NCBI GenBank assembly: GCA_029204225.1
Contig: CM055103.1
Coordinates: 24,054,163-24,118,162, forward strand
Length of the DNA stretch: 64,000 nucleotides
Origin: Diphasiastrum complanatum
Lineage: Eukaryota > Streptophyta > Lycopodiopsida > Lycopodiales > Lycopodiaceae
Reading direction: 5' to 3'
A model generated the notes under the pieces. It had not been told where the DNA came from. It saw only the letters and a program-made list of their open reading frames with translations, and ran no database searches. Made by a program: the position numbers and the translations under genes. This document shows positions 31,861-41,945 of the stretch, piece by piece. Every line of letters begins with the position of its first letter. The first letter of the stretch is position 1.

Positions 31861-32979
31861 CTATGTGATGACCATCCACGGATACAGGAACCAGATCAAG
31901 CTCTATCAGAAGTCGTCACAGCCAGATCTAAGTAGATCTAGTCAAATAAAGCCAAATCCCACAAGATTCAGCAAGATCAAGCAAAATCTGGACAGATCAG
32001 ACAAGATCCAACAGGATCCAAGAAGGATCTAGATCCAGATGGGATCAATGGGAGTGAAACTCACTTAAAGTGATGGATCAACAACCATATCTCCATGAGA
32101 ACTCTTGTAGGATTTTCCATAGTCAGATCTAACCTGGATGCAAGTGTATACCAACCTTCAAGAGTCCTGGATCAGAGAATCTCAAGATATCACCAAAAAT
32201 CACTAAAAAAGAGCACTTTTTTCATGATTTTTTGAGATCCTTTGGGAACTAACTTTCGCAGCCTTGTCAGTCACTAAATCTGACTCAGATACATCCATGA
32301 AAATCTCTATGAGAGTTACTAATGGAAAAATGATCAAATTTGAGTGTATGCGAGGGTTCAGAGAGGCAAAATCAGCGGAACCTTCGCAAGGCATCAAGAT
32401 ATCAAAACCAACCTTCGCAGACAACATTTTTGGACTCAGGGCAGTGAAATTACCCTATTTGCATGGGTAGATCTTGAAAATCAAAGATATAAAAAAGTGG
32501 TGCAAGAGTTTAGTTCTTGAGAGAGTTCGATCCTCGTAGGATAGTCAAATCACCTATTGAATCTTCGTAGACTTTTTATAATTTTGTGAAGAAGGTCTCT
32601 ACCAATTTTGGTAAAGAACTAAGCTAGAAAAAGTGCACTTCTCTTAATATGCACTCTAATTGTTCTCTGTATAAGGGGGGAATTCAATTCATTTGGCACT
32701 TTATACAACGAAGCTCTCCCGAGGTTTTTCGTGAATTTCCAAAGTCCTCTGATTGCGACCAAACTTTGCATACACCTCCGTCTACTATCATAACCACCTG
32801 CCATACACTCATCAGACTCATTTATAGCCCTGTTCACGTGATATCCACCTTTCCAGTTTTTTAAAGCCTTTTCCTCTATTTTTGCTCCTTTTACCCTTTT
32901 TTAAAAGCCTTTTTCCTATTTTTTCCATCTCCGTCTTCGACCACATCCTTGTTACCTTTGAATCCGATCCACTAACATT
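31861..32979 (+). promoter_or_regulatory. Gypsy spacer with promoter-like region and repeated short motifs
   Basis: Noncoding. It holds many AGATC/GATCCA units at 31910-32060 and scattered CTTCGCAG / GCGAAGG-type motifs at 32240-32560. A TATA-like CTGTATAAGG lies at about 32667-32676, some 305 bp before the ATG of the third frame. A homologous block lies at 61970-62390 next to the gypsy-2 LTR with TATATAAG. Promoter function is inferred from position and the TATA-like box only. Confidence 0.4.
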
Positions 32980-33639
32980 ATGGCTTCTCCTTCTAGCCCT
33001 CACAATGCACCATCCAATGACATAATTAGGAATGACGTACCTACTGACATGCAGATTTGGTCACGCCATGGGTCTAGGCAGCCGGACCTCTCTTGCAAGC
33101 TATGGGCATTTACCCACAGCTCTTCTATGTCGCCCTTAACATGCAACTAGTCCTCATGGCCTACGCCATGTGGGACAAGAAGAAAAATCGCTTCTACATA
33201 CAGTACAATGACAAACTGCACCGTGTGCGTGTCAACGCTGACTCGCTAGCAACAATAGGAATCGTCACTGACAAACACCAAAAATCCTTTCATCGAGGTG
33301 CCCCTACTCTCATCCAACCGTATATAACTCCACTCGGGCCTGAACCATAGACAAAAACTAACAATGGTTATTTGACAGAGACTATCAATAACCCTGTCAT
33401 TCAATCCAATGCCTATCTACTCAACAACTTCCTAGTCGTTCCAGCTTACTCAAGGATCGTATCCAATCTAACCTTCTGAGCCAAATCATGGAATTCTATA
33501 AGGAAATCCATGGCCCCTCTATAGTATCCTATGACTGGTTCTCCTTTGTCCTCACAAAACTAAGGCATGCCATTAAACCCAACTCACGCAACCGAATAGC
33601 TACTGGGCCCATCTGTGTAACCTTGCATGTACCCTTCTC
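32980..33639 (+). pseudogene. Gypsy-1 third frame (ORF3), truncated
   Basis: ATG at 32980 (MASPSSPHNAPSNDIIRND, then TDMQIWSRHGSR). A roughly 33-bp block absent from gypsy-2 shifts the frame, which continues as LFYVALNMQLVLMAYAMWD and NRFYIQYNDKLHRVRVNAD. A later piece reads YDWFSFVLTKLRHAIKP. It follows integrase, the place of env-like or accessory frames in Athila/Tat-type gypsy elements. I see no membrane segment or known domain. Cut off at 33639. Confidence 0.6.
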
Positions 33640-33650
33640 AAATAGAAGCT

Positions 33651-33712
33651 TTCTTATTGACAATTTACCAAAATGTGACTAAACTAGACTAAACTAGTTG
33701 AAATCTCTCACA
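33651..33712 (-). repeat. 3' LTR remnant of copia-D
   Basis: Matches the outer 62 bp of the LTR at 38330-38982 (TGTGAGAGATTTCAACTAG on the minus strand). It joins gypsy-1 at 33639 through about 11 bp of filler. The polypurine tract (GAAGAGGGAG on the minus strand) is at 33713-33722. Confidence 0.88.
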
Positions 33713-35255
33713 CTCCCTCTTCAACTAGTTTTGGCATAGTTTTGACAATAGAACTTTGATCCAACTTTAGAATGATCTCCATCCTAAGTATAGATCTTAT
33801 TTCTAAGGTTCTAAAGTATCTTTCATAATTGATATAGAGAATAGTGTCCAAATTGGATGCTTCACTATTTCTTACATCAATTTTACACATCAAGATATAA
33901 CTAGAACATGAAGAACCAAATAGAATGTGAATGAAATGATTCTTCCATGTTTCAAACTTTGAACTCTCTGAAAAATTACAGCAACCAAACAATAAATGTG
34001 AGTGATGACCATTTGCTTGCTTGTCTCCTCCAACTTTGTCCTTTCTTGATATGTCTTCACCATAAAACTCCATGAATGAGCCTCCATCTTGCCACAAGAT
34101 ATCATCAACACTTGATGACTTGGCCATGAATGAGTGACATAATGAACCTCCAATAGCTTCATTTTCATCAACAAAACCATCCAAGAATGCTAGGACAACT
34201 CCAACAATAAGATATTGCAAGACAATGTAGCTAGTTTGTCCATATCTTGATAATTTGCACACATCCACATGAAATAGCTCAAACATGAGATAGAACAAGT
34301 AAAGTAAACTTGAACAACACTTCCTTTCTGCTCCTTTGACCTTACTTGAGTCTTCAATAAGCTGCAAAAACATATCCATAACATCTTTGCCAAATAACCT
34401 TCCTTTGATGCTCTTGACTAGCTCCAAATTGCCACCTTTCCTTTTGTGTCGTTGAAGCCCTTTGAGACCAACCTCTTGATCTTCCTCTTGACCATCAAAG
34501 TCATTGAACAAACTTTGTTTTCCAGATCCATTACTTGCTTTTCCAGTATGAAAACCATGAGAACCAATATCCACTTGCATAGCATCATCTACACAAGAAA
34601 ATTCTCCAAAACATGTGAGTAAGGCAAAATGAGTCGCTTCCACTTGCTTACCTTTCTCTTGGTCATCAAAGATATGAATATATTCAGACCTGAACCTTTG
34701 GAAATACTCCCTTTCAAACATATGATCTAGATCCAAGAATATCTCATCAATGCTTGATCTCGATCTTCCACAAAGGTTAGTGAAAACAATGTCACCAATG
34801 TCACCATCATAAATCAAAAGATAGATTCCAAACTTTCCATCCAACATGAAGTAGAGTGGGTGAAGATGAGTATCAAACCTAATAAATCCAGCCTTCTTGA
34901 GTCCATAACAAACCTCAATAAGCTCACCAATGAGATCTTCCTTGTCTTGAAAAAATTGCCTCTCGATTTGTTCCATGTAGTCTTCTCCAACCAACCTTTT
35001 GCCATCTCGATCATGAGTGATCAATTCACAATCATAGAATCCTTTGAGTTGATGAAGAGATGTGAGATCCATGCCTTGGATCTTCCCAAGAACCAATCTT
35101 CCATTGCTCTTTCCTTCATAAGACTCCCTCTTAATGATTGCATCATAAGAATTTGAAACCTCAAAAACATTAGAAGCCATGAAAAATATTATTAGTACCT
35201 TCAACATAAGGATGATTGAAGTACTCTCTTTTTTCAAACAAGAACTTCTACTCAA
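33708..35255 (-). CDS. Extra 515-codon frame of unknown function
   Basis: An uninterrupted frame between protease and the LTR, where IN-RT-RNase H should be. Start choices are the first ATG at 35255 or MASNVFEVSNSYD at 35180. Residues before 35180 form a hydrophobic stretch (IILMLKVLIIFFM), possibly a signal or membrane anchor. Further hydrophobic segments are LLYLFYLMFELF, YLIVGVVLAFL and IHILFGSSCSSYILM. The last codons (KLVEEGV) are the copia RNase H end, fused through a deletion. The first half is polar and charged (KGFYDCELITHDRDGKRLV). I recognise no family. A decayed second copy lies in copia-A. It may be a captured host sequence or an element-specific accessory frame; the frame may also be open by chance. 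Confidence 0.6.
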   Translation of the reverse strand: MSRSSCLKKESTSIILMLKVLIIFFMASNVFEVSNSYDAIIKRESYEGKSNGRLVLGKIQGMDLTSLHQLKGFYDCELITHDRDGKRLVGEDYMEQIERQFFQDKEDLIGELIEVCYGLKKAGFIRFDTHLHPLYFMLDGKFGIYLLIYDGDIGDIVFTNLCGRSRSSIDEIFLDLDHMFEREYFQRFRSEYIHIFDDQEKGKQVEATHFALLTCFGEFSCVDDAMQVDIGSHGFHTGKASNGSGKQSLFNDFDGQEEDQEVGLKGLQRHKRKGGNLELVKSIKGRLFGKDVMDMFLQLIEDSSKVKGAERKCCSSLLYLFYLMFELFHVDVCKLSRYGQTSYIVLQYLIVGVVLAFLDGFVDENEAIGGSLCHSFMAKSSSVDDILWQDGGSFMEFYGEDISRKDKVGGDKQANGHHSHLLFGCCNFSESSKFETWKNHFIHILFGSSCSSYILMCKIDVRNSEASNLDTILYINYERYFRTLEIRSILRMEIILKLDQSSIVKTMPKLVEEGV

Positions 35256-35291
35256 TGTGTTAGGTAATGACTCATATGATAATGATTCTTC

Positions 35292-36490
35292 CTAACTATC
35301 ATTCACAATGACATCATTCAAAGTACATCCTACTTTGAATTCTTCACATACTTCTCTTCTTCTTGACTTGTGACTATCTCCCTCACCAAGTCTCTTGATA
35401 GAACCATTTGATCTACTTTCTTTAGGAAGAAATGTGACTCCACTTGCTGCAAAAATGACTTTCTTGGACTCATCACAAAAGAATGTAGAAGAACCACCTC
35501 CTTCATGAATGCACCTAGCAACATCTTTTTCCATATGATCAAAGAAATCATTAGCAACAATCTTTTCCAAGGAAGAACCTTCACCACCTCCATTGATGAA
35601 GTTAGCTCTTTCCTTACCTTTTGCATGCTTGCACTTGCCATGAAGAACCATTGAAACACCATCATTATCCTCAAGACTAGCCAAGTTAGCACAAAGATGA
35701 ACATCTCCAAGAAGCATATTAGATCTTGACCTAGATCTAGCATAAGGAAGCTTGTTAGACTTTGCATAAGATCCACCAATCTTATTGATGCTAAAAGGTA
35801 ACTTTGGAAAGTTGAGACCAATCTCCTTTTCCATTTCATCCTTTTTATTAGCCATAACAAAAGCATCAAGATTGAAACGTTTACCTTGTCTATTGCCCCT
35901 AGCAACCAAGATTTCTTCCTTTGTAATGAAACAAACATCACCACCAAACTTTACCATGTATCCTTTCTTTATCATTTGACCAACACTTAGCAAATTCTTT
36001 GAAAGTGAAGGAATGTAAAGAACACCATCAAGTCTTGCTTTCCTATTAGTAGAGAGACAAATAGGAATTGAACCAATACCTTCAATCACACACTCACCAC
36101 CATTGGCCATGTGAATTGCTTTCTTGGCTCCATCATAAGTGACCAAAGAAGGAAAGAACTCCTTGTGACTAGTCATGTGTGAGCTAGCTCCACTATCAAT
36201 CCACCATGAATCTTTGTCACCTTCACTTGATATTGGACTTGATGAACACATCAAAAGAGAATCACCACCACCTAGACCCTCATCATTAGTAGTAAAGTTG
36301 ATTTGCTTGCTACCTTCATCTCTTTGCTTCTTCAAACATTCATTTGCAAAATGCCCTTTGATTCCACAAAAAAAGCATTTCAACTTAGACTTATCTTTCT
36401 TTTTGCCAAAAGAAGAAGTCTCACCTTGATCTTTCCCTTTAGACCACTTGCTTTTGCCTTTGCCCTTGAACTTACCTTTGATGAACATAG
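35292..36490 (-). CDS. Copia-D nucleocapsid-protease with collapsed integrase
   Basis: Open for about 399 codons from the solo LTR boundary. KGKFKGKGKSKWSKGKD is the gag C-terminus, CFFCGIKGHFANEC the zinc knuckle, SWWIDSGASSHMTSHKEFF the protease site and LYIPSLSKNLLSVGQM the start of integrase. Beyond about residue 215 the integrase is a set of short leftovers (NKLPYARSRSRS, GDVHLCANLAS), showing several internal deletions that kept the frame. No DDE core is left. The frame formally begins inside the solo LTR (36506), so that start is an artefact. Confidence 0.82.
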
Positions 36491-37148
36491 TGTGAAAAAT
36501 TGTCAACTAGTAGTATTTTCCTAACTTGAGATTTTGTAGGCCTATGGCCAAATAAAAGTTAGAGATAGGTTCATACATGTATGTAGAGGCCCAAAGTATG
36601 TGTACACTACTTTTGAGGTCACATTAATTAGAGGAGGTCGAGTGTGGAGCTCTTCTATTGGCTCATAATTTGGTGCATTCCTATTTGACCAAATTTCTAG
36701 GTATATGGGTGAATCCTATTGGACCCCAATTTTAGCCTATCATAAGACAAGTGGCCAAGAGGCACTATGGCTGCTATAAATAGCCATCTCCACGAGTATG
36801 TACACATCTCATTTTCATTCTATTGAATGAATGTTATGCTCTTTGAAGATCCATCTTCTTCTCTCTCACTTTTTTGTTCATATCTTGCATTCTAGCCACT
36901 AGAATTGTGATTTCTTTGTTGCTATGGCTTCACACGTGTGAAATGCAGGTTGTAGGCTCTGAAGTACGGACAGGGACAGCAAGTTTCTGTTTGTGGAAGC
37001 TTATGATCAGATTTTGATGTTTAGTTGATGTTTAGTATGCTTAACATCACAATTTCTATCATTTTTTCAATCTAGATGTGCATAACTTCCATGGCCAAGA
37101 TCTTTATGAAACTTTAGCATCTTTTGGATCTGAGTTTTTCACACATAG
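36486..37148 (+). repeat. Solo LTR with CATAG target duplication, in copia-D gag
   Basis: LTR 36491-37143 (653 bp) with TGTGAAAAA / TTTTTCACA ends, flanked by CATAG at 36486-36490 and 37144-37148. It lies in the opposite orientation to copia-D, judged by CTATAAATAG at about 36774. The perfect palindrome TTCACACGTGTGAA is at 36929-36942. No internal region is left, so an LTR-LTR recombination product is likely. Confidence 0.93.
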
Positions 37149-37191
37149 CATCCTCTTCATAATGAGATGTCGATGTAGATCCACCTCCTCT

Positions 37192-37740
37192 TTATTGAAG
37201 CCTATACTCCTCATTCACCAAGATCTCTTGCAAATCCACAATACTTGGCAAAGTCTTTTGAATAGCCAAACTTTGAACAATATTAGCATGATCATCCAAC
37301 AATCCATTAAGTATAACTTGAACAAGTTCTACCTCCTTAATGCTTTCATCAATACATGCTAACTCATCATTGAATGCTTTAACCCTCAAAACAAAAGCAT
37401 GAGTACTCTCTTTCTTCTTTTGCAAACTTTGAAGGATTTGCCTCCTAAGAGTAAGCACTCTTGATGTAGACTTGGATTCATAAAGCTTCTTCAAAGCTTC
37501 CCAAGCCTCCAAAGATGATGTGCACTTACCAACTTCCTTGAGAAGTTCATTGGTAACATTTATCTTAATCATGTGTAGAGCTTTCTTTGCTCTCTTGTCA
37601 TACCTCACTTGATCTTGAGGTGCTTGAGGTCTCTCCTCCACACCTGCAACAATCTCCATCAACTCATTTATCTCCAATAAGGACTCTATCCTCACCTTCC
37701 AAGTAGAATAGTTGATTGAGGTAAGCCTCTCATTGCGACC
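37192..37740 (-). pseudogene. gag: Copia-D gag
   Basis: Minus strand reads NERLTSINYSTWKVR, then RIESLLEINELMEIVAG, LKKLYESKSTSRVLTLRRQ, CIDESIKEVELVQVILNGL and LVNEEYRLQ, closely matching copia-A gag. A TAA follows EYRLQ at 37192. Capsid function as in other copia. The frame beyond is split by the solo LTR. Confidence 0.87.
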
Positions 37741-38317
37741 TGATCTTCTCTTTCAACCTGTTCCAATGCACAAAGCACTCTCTTGAATGTAAAAAAATGA
37801 ACTCAAGAAGAAATCACAAAGATATGGAACCTCTCAAGTCTCTTCTAGCACTTCTAACTAGAAAATTGACACATAGAATAGTGAAATCTTGATCAACCTA
37901 TGATCTATCCTCAATATAATGATTCTTGCCACTTTCTAATATTGAAACACACTCAAATAAAGTTCAGTAATCTCACAAACTAGAGATCCAATCAAAATTA
38001 GGGTTTTGACAAAATCACAAAAAATCAAATATCTCAAATTCTACATGCAATTTCTAGAAACTTGGTATATCTTCTTGTAGACTCCAATGAGACCTTCCTA
38101 ATGCACCAAAAATCATCTAATTCCAGTAAGCCAAGTGTGAAATCGGAATTTATCAAGTATATAACCCTATATTGAGTTTTGACCTACAAAAGATCAATTC
38201 TACACATGCAAAAATGCTGATTTTTGAGTAGAAATCAATCTAGCATGCTCTAGCATTGGTAACTCCTCCAAATCCTTGCTAAAGATGGCTGATCCTTTCA
38301 TAACCTGAAACACAAGA
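37741..38317 (-). other. Copia-D untranslated leader
   Basis: Homologous to the copia-A leader (522-1165). No coding frame seen. Confidence 0.7.
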
Positions 38318-38329
38318 GCTCTGATACCA
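38318..38329 (-). other. Primer-binding site of copia-D
   Basis: The reverse complement is TGGTATCAGAGC, next to the LTR end at 38330. Confidence 0.92.
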
Positions 38330-38982
38330 TGTGAAGGATTTCAGATCATTCAAGATCCAATCCAAGTCCCAAATCTTTGGTTACAATAAGGAGCAAACCA
38401 ACAATCCTACCAATGTAGAAAAACCAGCATCTACATACAAAATGAGATGCAAACTCTAAGAGATATTGATCAAACATGAACCAAAACATAAAAAATGTTT
38501 TCTGTCCATACAATTACAGTACCCTACTGTATTTCACACGTGTGGAACCGAAAATAACAATAAATGATCATTCTACACACAAGATTGCAAGATAACACCA
38601 AGATAGTGCGCCAATGAGTAGTAGAACCCAAAGAGAACCATGTATAATGATGAAATGAGAGAGAGAAGAGAGAAGATGTGTATCTCCACGAGTAACATCC
38701 TTTTATAGAGCTTCCAAATCCTATTTGGCCACTTGGCTTTCCCTCCAAAATGTAAACCCTACTATTTTTGGGTCTAGATTCAATGTACCCAAAGTTCAAA
38801 TTTGAATCTCTCTCAAAATCGACTACCAACTTTCCCACAATTTCCAAAAGTGTTTATTGAATGTATTTTAAACTAATATAACTTCAAAAAGTTTATCTCT
38901 AAGTCTAAAATGAGTTTTGGCCTCTTATTGACAATTTACCAAAATGTGACTAAACTAGAATAAACTAGTTGAAATCTCTCAT
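38330..38982 (-). repeat. 5' LTR of copia-D
   Basis: 653 bp; related to the copia-A LTR. A TATA-like CTATAAAAGG on the minus strand lies near 38699-38708. The palindrome TTTCACACGTGTGGAA is at about 38533-38547. The first base pair at the outer end reads TA where the other LTR has TG. Confidence 0.88.
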
Positions 38983-39550
38983 AGTATATATCTTCTACTT
39001 TAGACTATGGATTAATCTACAAAGGAGAAGATCTGACTTTGGTTGCTTTTTCAGATTCAGATTTTGCAGGAGACAGGTTGGATAGAAAATCCACAAGTGC
39101 TTACACAATTTTCTTGAAGGGAACTTAGTTTCTTGGCTATCAAAGAAGCAAACAACTATATCCTTATCATCTTGTGAAGCTGAATACAAATATCTTACAA
39201 CCACAACAAAAGAGGTTTTATGGATCAAAAGGCTACTTTTGGAGCTAAAGTGTTATGCAGATGAAGACCTTCCAATTATCAAGAATGATAACATCTCGGC
39301 TCAGGCTCTTGCAAATAATCATGTATTTCATGCAAGGAGCAAGCACATCGAGGAAGCTCATGATTTTGTAAGAGAAAAATTCATTGGAAGAGAGATCTTA
39401 TTGGAGCATGTTGGATCTTCAAATTGTGTTGCAGATCTTCTCACCAAGCCATTGCTCAAGAATGTCTTTATCAAGATGAGGTCTAACCTTGGTCTAATTT
39501 CAAAGTCTATGTTGGATAGGAACATATATTTTAAGGAGTGTGAAGATTAG
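38983..39550 (+). pseudogene. Copia-E RNase H, 3' part
   Basis: Plus-strand copia RNase H: LVAFSDSDFAGDRLDRKSTSAY, read as two overlapping motifs, a TAG at about 39127, then an open stretch from 39239 with IIKNDNISAQALANNHVF, ARSKHIEEAHDFVREK and VADLLTKPLLKNVF. It is cut on the left by copia-D. It ends just over the start of the LTR at 39539, as in other copia. A different copia family from A, C and D. Confidence 0.88.
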
Positions 39551-40268
39551 TAAAATAATATCTTCCTATCTCGAGTTTTGGGGCCATGACCATGTTATTT
39601 CCATTTGTAAACTTTATTGTACATAAAGGTATGTGAATTGAGCACATAACCTATTAGAATAGGTTGAGTTTGAGTTAGATAGATTCAAATTTGATGTCAT
39701 GCAAAAGTTTAGATAACGTGAAATGTCATTCAGAGTGCATGTATGCAACATGCAATCAGTGCATGCAACATGCAAAGTAAATTTTATGATCTACACATGT
39801 CTAGGCAATTTTGAGAGGTGACATGCAATACATGCAATATCCATGCATGCAATTACAGATGTGGATCCCTGTTAGTTGAGTTAACTGAGTTAAGTGGACT
39901 TTCCATGCAACTCCACTGTAGAAATTTGAGTCTCTTTGATGTAGGGAAACTGTGGCATGTTTTGCCATATTGTGAATATTGAGATTTTGGTGTTTTGGAC
40001 TCATTCTCTCTCTACCCGAGTTTTGTTGTGTTGATTTTCTCTCTCTACCCAAGAGCAGCCTGTTTTTCCCATACTGAGCACTTAGAATTATTTTTGACAT
40101 TCATTCCTCATAGTGAGAAGTTAGTTTTTTCAGTCTGTTGTATGCCATTGTGCTCTAGCCTTAGATTTTTCAAGTAATCTGTTCTTTGATCAATCTTGTG
40201 CAATCACAACACCTCAATAAGATCTTGTAAGGTGTGTGGTGAAGTTCACATGTGCTAAAAACTTCACA
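39539..40268 (+). repeat. 3' LTR of copia-E
   Basis: 730 bp with TGTGAAG / CTTCACA ends. It follows AAGGAG, a short purine tract. Near its 3' end is GTTCACATGTG, a weak version of the palindrome seen in the other LTRs. A run of ATGCAACATGCA-like units lies at 39738-39845. Confidence 0.82.
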
Positions 40269-40270
40269 AG

Positions 40271-41131
40271 GTGCACTTGATAGATGGATGTATATTGAAT
40301 ATCGCTCGGGGTTGCACAAAAAGAACCATCACATCGGAATCGAGTCAACTAATAGAGAAGTTGAAAGATTGTGGCCTTCATGGTTGTACAAGAAATGGAA
40401 AACAAGTAGCTTATAGTGCAAATTTAATTGTTCTGGATTTTTCGACAGATTTTGTGCCTGATGGCATCTGTGACTATGTTCCATCATGGAACGAATGCAC
40501 AGATGATTTATTGGAGGGAGCACTACAATTGGCAAACACACTACTTGACGATAATGGTTGGATTGTGTGTTTTGTAAGTATTGATTTGAGAGTTATTTTC
40601 TATCGTCAATTGAAACGTGCAGGAATGACGTTACGACGAATTATGGTTTTGAGAGGAATTGATCGTTTTGGGAAGACTCGTGATGGTGTGGAAGTATGAT
40701 TCATGTACTTTCATTGATCGGATTGAAATTTTGAAACATGTTTTGGTTTATTTATGGCAAGCACCTTCTATTTGTCATAGGTTTTTTCCATGGACCTATA
40801 TGTATTGAGTCGTACAGGAAATATCGGACCATTGCCCACAATTGAGAGTGCAGATGCTTTGGATCCATCCATGTTTAGATCATCGTCCGATACATGGACT
40901 CATTACTTGCCGGCATCCGAGAGAATGTACGATGCCAGTAAGACTACTCAAGCAAGAGGTGGTGTACAAAAAAGTCCACTGCTTATGCAATACATAGTTG
41001 ACACATTTTGTTGTCCTGGTGGGGTGGTTCTAGATCCCATGGTTCGATGTGGGTCTACAGTGCAGGCTTGTAAAAATACGGGACGACACAACCTTCAAGT
41101 GAGAGAGGCACATGCTAAAATGGAAGAATAA
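40271..41131 (+). pseudogene. DNA methyltransferase-like gene fragment (N4/N6 type) with one intron
   Basis: Two open stretches (to 40693 and from 40781) join in frame across a GT-AG intron at 40694-40780 (RDGVE-VFSMDLYVLSRT). The N-terminal half has NLIVLDFSTDFV followed by LLEGALQLANTLLDDNGWIV, matching the layout of the catalytic DPPY region of beta-class methyltransferases. The C-terminal half has KSPLLMQYIVDTF, then VVLDPMVRCGSTVQACKNTGRH, read as two overlapping motifs, matching the SAM-binding DPFxGSGT region. Both motifs are altered (DFST for DPPY; DPMVRCGST for DPFxGSGT), so activity is doubtful. The 5' end is cut by the copia-E LTR. Recognition is by motif pattern only. Confidence 0.58.
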
Positions 41132-41349
41132 GGTCATAAACATTGGTTCAGGATTCTTGTTAGAGTTTTATGGATAGTTAACTAAAGGTTGAAGTCACAT
41201 TCAATGTTTTGGCAGTATAACTTCTTATAAAGTGGGTTGTGAATTCGACTACTCACATTCTTTAATAAAAAGCTGCAATGTTTGCATTGATATAGATTGA
41301 ATAAATATGAACATATGGTATTGACCAATTTGTCTTAAAATATGGAATG

Positions 41350-41352
<3 letters not shown>
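41132..41352. other. No feature recognised
   Basis: AT-rich tail after the methyltransferase-like fragment. No frame or signal seen. Confidence 0.4.
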
Positions 41353-41392
<40 letters not shown>

Positions 41393-41456
41393 GCACACGC
41401 ACACGCACATGCACTCGCACATAGTGCATGTGCGCGTGCACGTGCACGTGCGTGTT
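41353..41456. repeat. Compound microsatellite (AT)n then (AC/GC)n
   Basis: An (AT) tract at 41353-41386 is followed by ACGCAC units and a partly palindromic GTGCATGTGCGCGTGCAC block. Apparent frames on both strands here are only repeat translations. Confidence 0.92.
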
Positions 41457-41945
41457 TATCCATGTGCAATATCCACACATTCCACTACAAAAAATTAAGC
41501 ATGGATTTTCCCCATGCACCTGAACATTTCATAACTATGAGCACCGTTTGGGAGGGAAGTGCACCGTCGGTTGGCAATGTGGATTATCCATGCATGGATG
41601 TTCCATAGCAAAATTGGTTGTGTCATTGTTGCTAGTGAATTGCTGTAATTTTTTAGCCTATGAAATACCCATGTTTGAATTATCCATTATCCACACAAGG
41701 CCTTTAAAAAACTGTTGTTGGTGTCAATGCTAACTATTCATCAAGATAGATCTTGACTTTTCTAATCTACTAACAAATATTTGGTTTTTTGTAAAGTGTT
41801 TTCATAGTTGTATGAAATTACTAACATGGCATTTTGTGCTGGTTACTCAAATTTATTCAATTGTGCTACAAGTGATTAAACATCCGTTTTTATTACAATA
41901 TTGATATAAATATATGGTTACAAAATTTAGATCATTTGCATAGTT
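41457..41945. other. No gene recognised
   Basis: AT-rich sequence between the microsatellite and the MULE scrap. The TATCCATGCATGGATG palindrome occurs near 41586. Confidence 0.4.

Larger units (their letters stand above)
24155..33639 (+). mobile_element. Gypsy-1: large tRNA-Asp-type Ty3/gypsy element, arm 1 of the inverted pair
   Basis: Order: 5' LTR (24155-24957, inner end missing), gag interrupted by a solo LTR, protease, linker, RT, RNase H, integrase, a promoter-like spacer and a third frame. Compared with gypsy-2, the LTR end, primer site and leader (about 1.4 kb) are deleted. The right end is cut at 33639, where a few filler bases join copia-D. All frames hold stop codons. Confidence 0.82.
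33651..38982 (-). mobile_element. Copia-D: RT- and IN-deficient copia with a long extra frame
   Basis: Minus-strand element. 5' LTR at 38330-38982, primer site 38318-38329, leader, gag (37192-37740), a solo LTR insertion, gag end with zinc knuckle and protease (35292-36490), an extra 515-codon frame (33708-35255), a purine tract and 62 bp of the 3' LTR. The integrase core is reduced to scraps and RT is absent. LTR, gag and extra frame are close relatives of copia-A. The right flank is copia-E RNase H; the left flank is truncated gypsy-1, so one side of the insertion has been lost. Confidence 0.85.

Noticed and set aside
33708-35255. The extra copia-D frame as an envelope gene
   Set aside because: Hydrophobic stretches alone do not support it; it lies before the RNase H end, not after it, and no glycoprotein features are evident.
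41262-41608. Open frames on both strands rich in His/Ala/Arg and Ile/Tyr
   Set aside because: They are translations of the (AT)n and ACGCAC microsatellite; there is no codon structure beyond the repeat.
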